From: Ureibacillus galli
Lineage (GTDB): Bacteria; Bacillota; Bacilli; Bacillales_A; Planococcaceae
Length of the DNA stretch: 64,000 bases
Assembly (NCBI RefSeq): GCF_014836845.1
Contig: NZ_JACSQA010000015.1
Span: 1 to 64,000, forward strand
Reading direction: 5' to 3'
The notes below the pieces were generated by a model. That model was not told the DNA's origin, made no database searches, and saw only the letters and a list, made by a program, of their open reading frames with translations. Shown here piece by piece: positions 44,102 to 53,010 of this stretch (position 1 is its first letter; every line of letters starts with the position of its first letter). The position numbers and the translations under genes are program-made.

Positions 44102-45067
44102 ATGTCTAAAATTGATAATGTACTTGCAATATTATGGATGCTTCGTTCAGGTGAAAAAATTACTGCCAAGGAAATATCGGAAAAATTAGAGATGAATATT
44201 AGAACTGTATATCGGTATATGGATACACTTTCAATGAGTGGGGTTCCTATCATTTCTGAGCCCGGGCATAATGGTGGTTATACTTTATTAAATAATTTTA
44301 TTGAAGCTCCACTTTTTTTTGATTTTGAAGAGCAAACTGCATTAATTCATGCTGCTGTTTTTGCAGAAGAAGCCGGATATTATGGAGGTGAAGCTCTAAA
44401 AAGGGCAATTTCGAAGCTGAGGAAGTATTCAAACAAAGAGCAAGAAACAAAGATAAATCAACAATTAACGAGTCTCGAAGTGATAAACGGATTTAGTTCC
44501 TTCTCTTTGGAAAATGCCCTAAATGTACTGGATCGGGCTATAGCCGATGATTACTCTGTAAAATTTCTTTACCATAAAAGTGACGATGACCAATCAAAAT
44601 ATCGGTTAGTTGATCCATACAAGATAATTTATTGGAATAATAAGTGGTACATCATTGGATACTGTCATATGAGAAAGGATATTCGTAGTTTTAGAGTAAA
44701 TCGACTGGAAAGTTTAAAGCTAACGGAAAATAAGTTTGAACGGCCAGAAAATTTTTCATCACGTCACTTATTTTTGAAAAATCTACTTCCAACCATAAAA
44801 GATAAGGAAGAAACAATGAATTTGGTTATTGGAGGAAATTCGAGATCTTTGGATGATCTTTGCCAACACTGGTATTTAGGACATTATTTACAAGAAAGAA
44901 CTTCAACACAAGCCGTATTTCGTCTTGAAAAAGATCAAATCGATACATATATCCCTTACTTTCTATTATCTTACGGTAAATCGATTCACATTGATGAACC
45001 AATAAGTCTTAAGGATAGACTTATTGAAGTTCTGTCAGAATTAATAAAATTTCATCAACAACAATAA
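44102..45067 (+). CDS. HTH and WYL-domain transcriptional regulator (YafY-like)
   Basis: A 321-aa regulator with an N-terminal HTH_11-type winged helix (about 5-58; TAKEISEKLEMNIRTVYRYMDTL), and a WYL domain from about 140 to 220 (YRLVDPYKIIYWNNKWYIIGYCHMRKDIRSFRVNRL) followed by a WCX-like C-terminal extension. WYL domains bind small ligands or nucleic acid. AAAGGTGG precedes the ATG at 44102. The gene next door encodes a DJ-1/PfpI protein and the two commonly occur together in bacilli, though a strong terminator lies between them here. Confidence 0.92.
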   Translation: MSKIDNVLAILWMLRSGEKITAKEISEKLEMNIRTVYRYMDTLSMSGVPIISEPGHNGGYTLLNNFIEAPLFFDFEEQTALIHAAVFAEEAGYYGGEALKRAISKLRKYSNKEQETKINQQLTSLEVINGFSSFSLENALNVLDRAIADDYSVKFLYHKSDDDQSKYRLVDPYKIIYWNNKWYIIGYCHMRKDIRSFRVNRLESLKLTENKFERPENFSSRHLFLKNLLPTIKDKEETMNLVIGGNSRSLDDLCQHWYLGHYLQERTSTQAVFRLEKDQIDTYIPYFLLSYGKSIHIDEPISLKDRLIEVLSELIKFHQQQ

Positions 45068-45102
45068 AACTTCCCTGACGTAAGTTGTCAGGGAAGTTTT
45101 AT
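45064..45102 (+). terminator. Rho-independent terminator
   Basis: A 16-bp perfect stem (ATAAAACTTCCCTGAC with its complement) around GTAAGTT, ending in TTTTAT. Confidence 0.92.
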
Positions 45103-45141
45103 TATACTTGGGTTATATCAAATGTGAATGGAGTGTTTTGA

Positions 45142-45771
45142 ATGCAAACAAAAAAAGCTTATCTTTATGTATTTAATACAATGTCAGATTGGGAATATGG
45201 TTATTTAGTTGCTGAACTAAACTCAGGAAGGTATTTCAAAAAAGGTTTAACCCCTTTAAAAGTAGTTACAATAGGATTGAATAAAGAAATCATTACTACG
45301 ATGGGAGGACTACGTATAAAACCCGACCTTTCCCTAGATGAATGTGGTTTTGATAGCAAAGATCTTTTAATTGTGCCAGGGGGGACTACTTGGGGCGAAG
45401 AAATTCATCAACCTATATTAGAGAAAATAGAGGCGGCATTAAAGCTTGGAACGATTGTTGCTGCCATTTGTGGTGCAACACTAGCATTAGCGAATAAGGG
45501 ATTCCTAGATTCAAGAAGACATACTAGTAACGATTTAGAGTATATTAAAATGACTTGTCCTAATTATAAAGGTGAAAAATATTATGAAATGGAACCTGTA
45601 GTTTCTGATACGAATTTAATTACTGCATCAGGTATAGCTCCTCTGGAATTTGCAAGGGAAGTTCTAAAAAAGTTAGATGTAATTGCACCCGAAACGTTAC
45701 ACTCTTGGTATCACCTAAATAAAACACATCAACCTGAATACTTTTTCCAGTTAATGAATTCAATAAGTTGA
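45142..45771 (+). CDS. DJ-1/PfpI-family protein
   Basis: A 209-aa flavodoxin-like fold protein of the DJ-1/PfpI superfamily (often called type 1 glutamine amidotransferase-like). The nucleophile elbow Cys lies in VAAICGATLALA near 115, and an acidic residue needed for its activation is present early in the fold (near 20). Members act as glyoxalases, deglycases or chaperones; no particular activity can be assigned. GGAGTGTTTTG precedes the ATG at 45142. It follows the WYL regulator. Confidence 0.87.
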   Translation: MQTKKAYLYVFNTMSDWEYGYLVAELNSGRYFKKGLTPLKVVTIGLNKEIITTMGGLRIKPDLSLDECGFDSKDLLIVPGGTTWGEEIHQPILEKIEAALKLGTIVAAICGATLALANKGFLDSRRHTSNDLEYIKMTCPNYKGEKYYEMEPVVSDTNLITASGIAPLEFAREVLKKLDVIAPETLHSWYHLNKTHQPEYFFQLMNSIS

Positions 45772-45952
45772 TAAAAGTGACTCTTTAAGCCCCTAGACCT
45801 ATGAAATTTCATACTGAGGTACCTATTTTTTATGTTTAAAGGAATATATTGTAAAAATTAATACTTTTAGGAATAGCAAAATCTTTTGTCTCTACTTCAA
45901 TAGGATTTGGTTTTCCTAACTTTCAATTTAATGATGGGGTGAAATTGCTTTG

Positions 45953-47404
45953 ATGAAAGTTCTCCGTGTTCCATACAAATTCTGTTTCATTATTTTATGT
46001 TGTACTATATTTCTACCTATTAAATTAGTAACAGCAAACCAAATTTCCGATAAAACAATAGAGAACCAGTTAGATGCTTATATTATATCGTATTTGGAAG
46101 AATATCAAGTTCCTGGTGCTTCAGTTGCTATCATTCAAAACAATGAATATTTTTATAAAAAATCGTGGGGAATAACTGGAGAATCACAAGAAAAGGTTAC
46201 GACAGAAACGCCTTTTACAATTGGTTCTATTAGCAAATCATTAACAGGTTTAGCAATCATGAAGCTCATTGATGCGAACATAATTGAACTAGACGATCCA
46301 GTACAAAAACATATACCTTGGTTTAAACTTGAAGTTAAGCAAGGAGAAGCTCAAATAACAATCAAACATTTACTTACCCAAACGAGTGGATTTAGTACTT
46401 ATACAGGGTTATCTATTTCAGATAAAGAATCTTTAGATTTAAATGCAATTAAAAATAATGTAAAGAGTTTATCAAACGTTAAACTTACTAGTTTACCTGG
46501 AAAAAAACATCAATACAGTAATGCCAACTTTTTAATTCTTGGGGCGCTTATTGAAGAAGTAACAAATCAAACATATGCAGAGTACATGGAACAAAATGTA
46601 TTTAAACCTTTAGGTATGAAGAATGCAGCAGCAGATTACGAAACTGCCTTAGAAAAGGGATATTTAACAGGTTACCAGTCATGGTTCGGTATACCTCAGA
46701 AAAGTTCCGTAACATATGATAATGGTGGAGCACCATATGGATATATAACGGCAAGTGTAGAAGATTTAGTACAATACATCAAATTTCTAAGTGGGAAAGA
46801 TTATATTGGTTATTTAAGTGAATACACAATGAATCAATATAAAACTCCTCATATACAAACAGGTGAAAATCGTTATTATGGCTTAGGAATAAGAATTTCA
46901 AACCCAGGGACTGAAGAAAAAATATTTTGGCACTCAGGTTCAACACCTGATTCACATGCAGAAATGTTTTATATTCCGAAAAGCGATTGGGGTGTAGTAA
47001 TACTTACAAATAAAAATAACCAGTTAGAAGAAGAAGGATTATATTACCTTAAATCAGGTATTATTAATATTTTAAATGGGAATCAACCAGTGAGTATTCC
47101 AAAAAATACACAAACTGTCCAATTTTTTATCGTTGGGATTATTAGTTTGCTATTTTTGTTATCGATTTATTTATTAATTAAATTAAAGTCAAAAACATCA
47201 AGCAAAAATCGTTTATGGGCTATGTTAGGTTTTGTATGTTTAATAGTATCGGCCATTCTTGTACCATTATTTTTGAAATTTGTACAATCACCATGGCACT
47301 CAATCAAAATGTTTGCTCCTGACATAGCATTATTAACAATCATAATGGTTTTCTTCTTGGCACTGAATGGTTTGTTAGCGATTAGATTATCATTTAAGAA
47401 GTAA
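45953..47404 (+). CDS. Serine hydrolase, class C beta-lactamase fold, with C-terminal membrane helices
   Basis: A 483-aa exported protein. An N-terminal signal segment (about 7-28) precedes a beta-lactamase/DD-peptidase-like domain (about 35-370) with the catalytic SISK motif near 92-95, YSN near 185 as the second element, and HSG near 325 as the KTG-like third. Three to four hydrophobic helices follow (about 385-405, 420-440 and 455-478), anchoring the enzyme outside the membrane. Such proteins are esterases, D-aminopeptidases or cell-wall peptidases, rarely true beta-lactamases. ATG at 45953 follows GGGGTGAAATTGC; TTG one codon earlier is an alternative. Confidence 0.88.
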   Translation: MKVLRVPYKFCFIILCCTIFLPIKLVTANQISDKTIENQLDAYIISYLEEYQVPGASVAIIQNNEYFYKKSWGITGESQEKVTTETPFTIGSISKSLTGLAIMKLIDANIIELDDPVQKHIPWFKLEVKQGEAQITIKHLLTQTSGFSTYTGLSISDKESLDLNAIKNNVKSLSNVKLTSLPGKKHQYSNANFLILGALIEEVTNQTYAEYMEQNVFKPLGMKNAAADYETALEKGYLTGYQSWFGIPQKSSVTYDNGGAPYGYITASVEDLVQYIKFLSGKDYIGYLSEYTMNQYKTPHIQTGENRYYGLGIRISNPGTEEKIFWHSGSTPDSHAEMFYIPKSDWGVVILTNKNNQLEEEGLYYLKSGIINILNGNQPVSIPKNTQTVQFFIVGIISLLFLLSIYLLIKLKSKTSSKNRLWAMLGFVCLIVSAILVPLFLKFVQSPWHSIKMFAPDIALLTIIMVFFLALNGLLAIRLSFKK

Positions 47405-47777
47405 GATCGATTAATATTTAAATTCTAAATGATTAGAAGATCTTCGAAACATATGCTATTTTTATAGCGACCCTTTCGTTTCAATATCAGATTAAAAATA
47501 AACATAAAGGTGAATTTAGTAATCTACATTAAATAGCATTAAATAGTTAACTTAAATAATCAGTGTTGTGTTTGTACAATATGAACAACGGGGCGCTCTC
47601 CTTTATTATAGGGAGAGTGTTCGTTTTGTTTAAGGACTTGATTGATATGAATGGAAATTTTTGTTAACATTTAGTGGGAAATATGAAATAATTTTCATAG
47701 AATGATGGGATATAGTCTTTTGGATATTTATTTTAAAGATAATTGTTATTCTTAATCAAAAAATCGGAGGAAAGTAA
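47405..47777 (+). other. Intergenic region with terminator
   Basis: About 370 bases without a supported gene. A hairpin at 47594-47619 (CGCTCTCC with GGGAGAGTG) followed by GTTTTGTTT probably terminates the preceding transcript. The rest is AT-rich and holds the next promoter. Confidence 0.55.
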
Positions 47778-48230
47778 ATGAAAGGGAAGTATGAATTGAA
47801 TAAAATAGTATTACTCATATTGGTTGTATTTATTTTAACTGGCTGCAATGGATTACCAAACGATACAATTAAAACACCAGAAGGCAAAGTCATTGTAGAT
47901 GGAGAACCATATAAAATGATACCGGGTGATTACGAGTGGAGAGAAGACAATATTGATATTAGTTCAAAAAGTATTCCCAATTTAAATGAAATGGCTGAGC
48001 TTTTCGAAACATTAGAAGTTGATAAAGGCGAGAAATTAAAATTTGAAATCGATCAAAAACCTTCTTCATTTACGGTTATTAAAATAGATGAAGATGGTCA
48101 AAGTGATAATGTTGAAGTAATAGAAGATGAAATAACTATGCCATTAGAAAGTGGCTATTATATTTATCAAATTGAAACGATATGGCCAAATGGAAAACAA
48201 AAATTTGTTTTTGATGTAAACGTAAATTAA
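47778..48230 (+). CDS. Lipoprotein of unknown function
   Basis: A 150-aa secreted lipoprotein with signal peptide and lipobox LTGC at about residues 20-23. The mature chain is acidic, beta-rich and has a C-terminal GYYIYQIETIWPNGKQKFVFDV strand pattern seen in several bacilli lipoproteins. ATCGGAGGAAAG precedes the ATG at 47778. No enzyme motif; role unknown. Confidence 0.75.
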   Translation: MKGKYELNKIVLLILVVFILTGCNGLPNDTIKTPEGKVIVDGEPYKMIPGDYEWREDNIDISSKSIPNLNEMAELFETLEVDKGEKLKFEIDQKPSSFTVIKIDEDGQSDNVEVIEDEITMPLESGYYIYQIETIWPNGKQKFVFDVNVN

Positions 48231-48233
48231 TTA

Positions 48234-48266
48234 AAAGCCTTCTTTTTTTGCAAAATAGAAGGCTAT
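48234..48266 (+). terminator. Hairpin after the lipoprotein gene
   Basis: AGCCTTCT and AGAAGGCT arms separated by 13 nt; the T-run is in the loop rather than after the stem, so strength is uncertain. Confidence 0.5.
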
Positions 48267-48376
48267 AATTAAATAACAATCTTAATTTTTATATTTGATT
48301 TAAAGGAATTTATTATCATATATTTATTTGTTTTGAATTATAGTTACTTTTAATGAACATACTTCAGACTTGTCTA

Positions 48377-48865
48377 TTAATCGGTTTTTTGAAAAGTACT
48401 CGGCATTTTTACTAATATTACTGTACCTCGAGCGCAAAGCGTATCCTCTGCAAAAACTTCGGTATCAACCTTCCATCTTTTCGGATGAATTTCTTCAACA
48501 GTCCCAACAGCTTTTAATGTAACTTGTTGAGGAGTTGGCTTCAGGTAATCTACATTCAGACTTGCAGTTACAAATCGAGGTGGGATTGTCCCATCACCAA
48601 TTTCATTCCCATTTTTACGATGTAATGCGAGTGCAGCAGATCCTGTACCATGGCAATCGATTAATGAGGCGATTATGCCACCATATAAAAACCCTGGAAT
48701 ACCCATATATTTTGATTCAGGATTAAAGAACGTTACAGTCTTGTCACCTTGCCAACCTGTTCGCAGGTGATGACCGTCTTTATTCAATCGACCACACCCA
48801 TAACACCAAGAGAAGTCATCAGGATAAACATCTTGAATTGCTTTTTCTATTCTGTATTCTTCCAT
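48377..48865 (-). CDS. PaaI-family hotdog thioesterase
   Basis: A 162-aa hotdog-fold acyl-CoA thioesterase-like protein. The conserved helix-loop GFLYGGIIASLIDCHGTGSA (near 57-76) carries the catalytic Asp/Gly pattern of the PaaI group, and a CYGCG motif near residues 21-25 is typical of this subgroup. It would hydrolyse an acyl-CoA of unknown chain. GAGGTAGAG precedes the ATG at 48865. Single minus-strand gene. Confidence 0.88.
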   Translation of the reverse strand: MEEYRIEKAIQDVYPDDFSWCYGCGRLNKDGHHLRTGWQGDKTVTFFNPESKYMGIPGFLYGGIIASLIDCHGTGSAALALHRKNGNEIGDGTIPPRFVTASLNVDYLKPTPQQVTLKAVGTVEEIHPKRWKVDTEVFAEDTLCARGTVILVKMPSTFQKTD

Positions 48866-49091
48866 TTCTCTACCTCCTCAATAATCTATTCTATAGATAG
48901 ATATTCTGTTTTCTAAACTAGTATGCTAGCATCTATATGACTAAAGTATAAATTACTATTTTCTTACTATCAAATAGAATTCAGAATATTCCTTGAATAG
49001 GAGAGAATTATCATTTTGATTGCAACGAACTTTCCTATATAGACCTAGTGTAATTTTTAAACTGATATGGATTAAAATCAACTAGCTTTTT

Positions 49092-49580
49092 TTATATTGT
49101 ATCAAACCTATCAGGTGTCCAGATTGCAATTTCATTGCCAGGAACTGCAACTACAAGCCAAAAATCGTCGTCAAATTCAACTCCTGCTTGCCAACATTCA
49201 AATTTGTCGTGATAACCATTTACAAAAATTGTGTATCCACTATCCAATGTGATAAACAGATGCGGAGTTTTCTTTCCTAATTGTATATTTACGATTTTTT
49301 GTCTTCTAATTTTATATATCCTAACGTATTCTTCATCTTCAGAATAATCCTCGATTTCATCTTCATTAGATGGATGTACCTCGGTTTGATTATGTAATAA
49401 ACACCATTTTGATTCGATGTTGAGATACAATTGTCCGCCGTAATCTTCCGTACCTTCGTAATTTGTAAAATAAATTTTTACTGTTGCTGGAGAGATACCA
49501 AACTGCACTCCATCAACCTGTGCCCCAATAAATAGATGTTTTAATACTTTTTCGGCATAGATTCTATCCTCACTGTCCAA
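49092..49580 (-). CDS. Hypothetical acidic protein
   Basis: A 162-aa soluble, strongly acidic protein with many Trp and Tyr. A block of acidic residues (NEDEIEDYSEDEEY) separates two beta-rich halves. TTG at 49580 has GAGGAGGG 6 nt upstream. The small, acidic, monocistronic character recalls immunity or phage-associated proteins, but no family was recognised. Confidence 0.65.
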   Translation of the reverse strand: MDSEDRIYAEKVLKHLFIGAQVDGVQFGISPATVKIYFTNYEGTEDYGGQLYLNIESKWCLLHNQTEVHPSNEDEIEDYSEDEEYVRIYKIRRQKIVNIQLGKKTPHLFITLDSGYTIFVNGYHDKFECWQAGVEFDDDFWLVVAVPGNEIAIWTPDRFDTI

Positions 49581-49613
49581 TAAAGACCCTCCTCAAAAAA
49601 ATTTAAAGAATAC

Positions 49614-49791
49614 ATGAATATGAAATGCCTTTATGGGAAGTACAACAGCGAAAGAAGAAGGGGAAAGGGAAGCAAGCAATACAAGTACTTAATAAGAAGT
49701 TTGATAGAATGTGCATGGGGCAAATTGCTAAGGGAAATGGCTATTTCATACGCAAAAAAATATTAAAGATAATCTTGTTAACCAAATGGTA
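49614..49791 (+). other. Possible transposase C-terminal remnant
   Basis: Two overlapping open frames of about 50-58 codons. One contains GSKQYKYLIRSLIECAW, which resembles the C-terminal helix region of IS110-type transposases; the other is a Lys-rich frame (EVQQRKKKGKGKQ, KKFDRMCMGQIAKG). Neither has inverted repeats or a complete gene around it. Assignment is tentative. Confidence 0.2.
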
Positions 49792-49807
49792 AATAATTTA
49801 ATAAAGA

Positions 49808-49984
49808 CTATTTTTGTTTACTCTCCTCAATCATTATTTTCGTTATATTTACTATTACTGCAACAGGGTAAATTATAACGAAGAGTGCTGATACCTTTAG
49901 AGACCAATGATCTCTAATTATCACTTGATAAATCATGATAGCCGTTATAATAATCATAACGAATAAACTCAATTTTAGTCTCAT
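49808..49984 (-). CDS. Small two-helix membrane protein (58 aa)
   Basis: A 58-aa open frame starting at ATG 49984 (complement) with AGGAG 9 nt upstream. It encodes MRLKLSLFVMIIITAIMIYQ, a short polar turn (VIIRDHWSLK), a second hydrophobic segment and a charged end (IMIEESKQK). Codon and residue pattern fit a real two-helix membrane peptide with both ends facing the cytoplasm. No family recognised. Confidence 0.6.
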   Translation of the reverse strand: MRLKLSLFVMIIITAIMIYQVIIRDHWSLKVSALFVIIYPVAVIVNITKIMIEESKQK

Positions 49985-50605
49985 TATAGAACGCTCCTAA
50001 CATTTCCAATTACATCCATATATAATTGACCAAAGCATATTATTAAATGTTTTAATAGCATCGTCCACAAAGCCACCATACTAAAATCCTTAAGGTTAAC
50101 TGTTACAGCAGACAAGTATTTAAGTGAGATATACACAATGGATTGTAGCATCAAAAAGAAAGGAATTTTCCTACTTCTTAAAGTATAACAATTGATCTAA
50201 AGGGATTGAAGATAATCTCTCAATATTTAACATTTTTCTGAAATTAATAAAATGATGGGTTTACAAATACTTTACAAATTTTGGTGCATTAATAATAAAT
50301 AAATATAGGGATTAATATTATGAATACCTTCCTGGTGTTACACCTTTTTAAGAAAGCATTTCTTTTGGAATTTTTTTTTGAAAACTAAATGGACACAAGA
50401 GAAGCTTGGTTATTAGTCATTAATAATATATTAATGACAGGGATTTCTTTTTACGTTATTCATTTCATTTATCTAAAGGAGGCAAAATGACCATTCCTAA
50501 TAATGTTTTGGCACTCCATGAACAAGTTTTGCATCCTGAAAAAATGTATATTTTATTACACTAAGGATAATTCTAGTTTTAAGTAAAAAATTGGAGAAAA
50601 ACATT
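49985..50605 (+). other. Intergenic region with tiny coupled ORFs before the gerC remnant
   Basis: Two small frames overlap by ATGA: 50389-50490 encodes a 33-aa one-helix peptide (MDTREAWLLVINNILMTGIS and more), and 50487-50564 encodes a 25-aa peptide behind an excellent AAAGGAGGCAAA. They may be leftovers of a germination operon upstream of gerC. No other gene seen. Confidence 0.3.
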
Positions 50606-51740
50606 ATGTTTAAAAAGCGTAAGTTAAAATGGTTTATATTTTTTATTTCTATCTGCTTAATTCTCACTGCTTGTACGGAAACAAAATTACTTGAGAGAAT
50701 TAGCATAGTCACTTTAATTGGTTATGATAAAGAAGAAGATCTTTTGTCTGCAACAGCAGTGGTTCGTCAAATTAATCCAGAATTTCAAAGTAATATTGAA
50801 ATTCACTCCGAAACAGCTGCAACGAGTAAAGAATCCAAACTCAAAGTTGATTTAGAAATAGCTAAAAAACTCGGAACCGGTCAGTTGAGGGTCGTTTTGT
50901 TTGGAGATGACTTAGCGAAAGAAGGTTTAGAGGAAGCCGTTCACACTATTGCAATGAATCCTGAAATGGCCACAAGTATTTACTTAAGTGTAGTTAGGGA
51001 AAACAAAAACATTACTAGAAAACAAGTATGAAAACATTACAGATGTTGGTCAACATATATTTAATTTATTGGATCATAACATTAAACAGCAACAAATGAT
51101 TTCTTCCACGTTTCATGAAGTTGAAAGAGATATTTCTTCACCATTACGAGACTTTGCTCTACCAATAATAAAAAAGATTGAGGAATATATCGATATTTCA
51201 GGGGTTGCTTTATTTAAGGAAGGGAAGATGGTAGGTAATCTACCGGCAACCGATGTTTTCTATATTATGTTGACGAGAAAAGATATTAAAGATGGAACAG
51301 CGCAACTGGTTTTACCAGCAGAATTACTCAATCATTCTAAAAATCCACCCGAAAACCTACCAGAAGATTTACCAATTGCCATTGATGCTATTAATTCAAA
51401 AAGAAAATTAGAAATAACCGACCATAATAAAAATGAAATTGATTTAAATATTAAGTTAGATTGTCGATTGGTAGAGATTCATTCCAGCCTTTCGGTTGGG
51501 GATAAAAAAATAACAGAAAAAATAGAAGAAGAAATAAATAAAAAAATGGAATCTGAAATAAAAAGGATTATTGAATATAGTCAAGAAGTGAATTCCGATA
51601 TTTTTGGCTTTGGCGAACATTTTTATGCTCAAGTAAGAAACTCTAAATTAACGGAAGAAAAATGGCGTGAATTGTATCCGGAAATGAAGGTCAATGTAAA
51701 GGTTGATACAGAAATTATACGAAATGGTGTAACCGAATAA
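50606..51740 (+). pseudogene. Ger(x)C-family spore germination lipoprotein, frameshifted
   Basis: The C subunit of a GerABC nutrient receptor, split in two frames. The 5' part (50606-51031) has a signal peptide with lipobox LTAC and the family start (IVTLIGYDKEED). It stops with TGA at 51029-51031 just after the coding sense has moved one base, where the other frame continues with ENKYENITDVGQHIFNLLDH, then QQQMISSTFHEVERD, and runs to 51740 with DLPATDVFYIML and EKWRELYPEMKVNVKVD. One extra base near 51019 explains it. GerA- and GerB-like genes are not next to it, so it is an orphan remnant. Confidence 0.85.
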
Positions 51741-51784
51741 TATTTGTTGTTGTACCTCTTATATTGGAATAACAAGATGAATAT

Positions 51785-51830
51785 GAAAAGAGGATGTAAG
51801 AGATATCCACCTCATACATCCTCTTTTCGA
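51785..51830 (+). terminator. Rho-independent terminator
   Basis: A 14-bp perfect stem, GAAAAGAGGATGTA with TACATCCTCTTTTC, with a 16-nt loop, just after the gerC remnant. Confidence 0.75.
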
Positions 51831-51940
51831 CTTTTCTGTTTTATGTAAGATTGCTTACAAACCAGCCTACCTATGAAACCACAAGGACAGTCATTTACCT
51901 CGAAGAAAACTTCAAAGTTGTATGGTAGGATTTTATGAAT

Positions 51941-52008
51941 ACTAAACACTCCATACTAATCACTGATTTGCTTAAGTACTAAACACTGAACACTCATTAC
52001 TGAACACT
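51941..52008. repeat. Cluster of short direct repeats ACTRAACACT
   Basis: ACTAAACACT (51941-51950 and 51978-51987), ACTGAACACT (51985-51994 overlapping, and 51999-52008) recur within 68 bases of otherwise non-coding DNA. Spacing is irregular. Purpose unknown. Confidence 0.55.
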
Positions 52009-52107
52009 AAATGTCTTTTGATTTAAAACGTTTGCTATCTCTAGCAAACCCATATGAGTGTGACTGATTTTTAGTGATTTACAACGGTATGCAAGCAACA
52101 TTGAAAT

Positions 52108-52692
52108 TTAATCAATATCGACGTCAATTAATGTTCTAGCATTCACTTCATTTAAAGTACCATCAATCTCAGTCATAAACTCAACTAAAAATGAATCAAG
52201 TTCATCTATTTTTTCGATTGGAACTAAGTATAACACATCAGCAAGAACTTCTTTTTTCACCTGCTCCGATAAACCTTCTGTTTTCATGTTTTGATTAAAT
52301 GTATCAACTTCTCGTGTTGCTTTTTTTACAGCATGTTGATAAGCGGTTTTCAAATTTGATAAATACTCTTGTATGTCATTTTTATAAACTAATGCTTCAG
52401 CAATTTTTAACGTTTTACCTGCAACAATTATTTCTGTTTCTAAATTCGCTTTGTTGATAGCTAATGTGAGCTTTATATAGTTATCTTTTAGATCGTGAAA
52501 TTGTTGAAATAATGATTTTACTTTTTCAGTAGCCTCACGGTGATTTTTTTTAATATCTGATTTTTCGTTTGATAAGATATGTAATCTTTTATTATTAATA
52601 GCACTGTGATTCGAAATATCTTCTATAATTTTATCCAATTGGGCTTTTATCGTTTTTTTACGTGTCATAGCACGTGCAATGGTCATTTGCAT
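52108..52692 (-). CDS. Coiled-coil protein of unknown function
   Basis: A 194-aa cytosolic, Lys/Glu-rich helical protein. Residues 12-100 show long heptad-like helices (KKTIKAQLDKIIEDIS, EKSDIKKNHREATEKVKSLFQQF), followed by a second helical half with AEALVYKNDIQEYLSNLKTAYQHAV. The ATG at 52692 (complement) has AAAGGTG upstream; an upstream frame extension to 52803 overlaps a probable promoter on the other strand and is unlikely to be coding. It resembles phage or stress-associated proteins with a repeated helical hairpin, but no family is assigned. Confidence 0.65.
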   Translation of the reverse strand: MQMTIARAMTRKKTIKAQLDKIIEDISNHSAINNKRLHILSNEKSDIKKNHREATEKVKSLFQQFHDLKDNYIKLTLAINKANLETEIIVAGKTLKIAEALVYKNDIQEYLSNLKTAYQHAVKKATREVDTFNQNMKTEGLSEQVKKEVLADVLYLVPIEKIDELDSFLVEFMTEIDGTLNEVNARTLIDVDID

Positions 52693-52782
52693 CAAGAAAC
52701 ACACCTTTCTTTTAGGGAGAATACGAATATATAATAACATATTTTTACAATATTTTGGGAAAGAAATAATCATCCATGCTGT

Positions 52783-52811
52783 TTGACGAAACATCCTTTC
52801 CATGCTACATT
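52783..52811 (+). promoter_or_regulatory. Promoter of the MutS2-like leader transcript
   Basis: TTGACG (52783-52788) and TACATT (52806-52811) are separated by exactly 17 nt, matching sigma-A consensus at 5 of 6 and 4 of 6 positions. Transcription would begin near 52818, some seven bases before the leader ORF's ribosome site. Confidence 0.6.
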
Positions 52812-52842
52812 AATCTCATAATACAAAAAGGTGTGGTGAATT

Positions 52843-52866
52843 ATGTCGGTAGTAGGTGTCAACTAA
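52843..52866 (+). CDS. Seven-residue leader peptide ORF (MSVVGVN)
   Basis: AAAAAGGTG (52825-52833) lies 9 nt before ATG 52843, which opens ATG TCG GTA GTA GGT GTC AAC TAA, encoding MSVVGVN. It begins about 25 nt after the predicted transcription start and ends 16 nt before an intrinsic terminator. This is the classic geometry of a regulatory leader peptide whose translation state controls a downstream hairpin. Its codons (GTA GTA GGT) can also pair with ACCTACTATC at 52960-52969. Translation is inferred, not shown. Confidence 0.5.
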   Translation: MSVVGVN

Positions 52867-52882
52867 TTGTTTTTAGTTGAAT

Positions 52883-52931
52883 AAGGTACTTATTTTCTGG
52901 TTAAAGCCAGTTTATTAAGTATGCCTTTTTT
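52883..52931 (+). terminator. Intrinsic terminator/attenuator in the MutS2-like leader
   Basis: AAGGTACTTA pairs with TTAAGTA and CCTT across a two-base bulge, with an inner CTGG/CCAG stem, followed by TTTTTT (52926-52931). It lies between the leader ORF and the MutS2-like gene, so full transcription requires read-through. Confidence 0.75.
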
Positions 52932-53010
52932 CAAATATGTTATTTTAACATTTTTGAGTACCTACTATCAGACTGCTTCTCTTTCCATATATTCGTTTAG
53001 CATAAAATGT

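Noticed and set aside
45953-47404. True beta-lactamase
   Set aside because: Class C-like motifs are present, but the C-terminal membrane helices and overall pattern match esterase/peptidase-type relatives; resistance activity is not supported.
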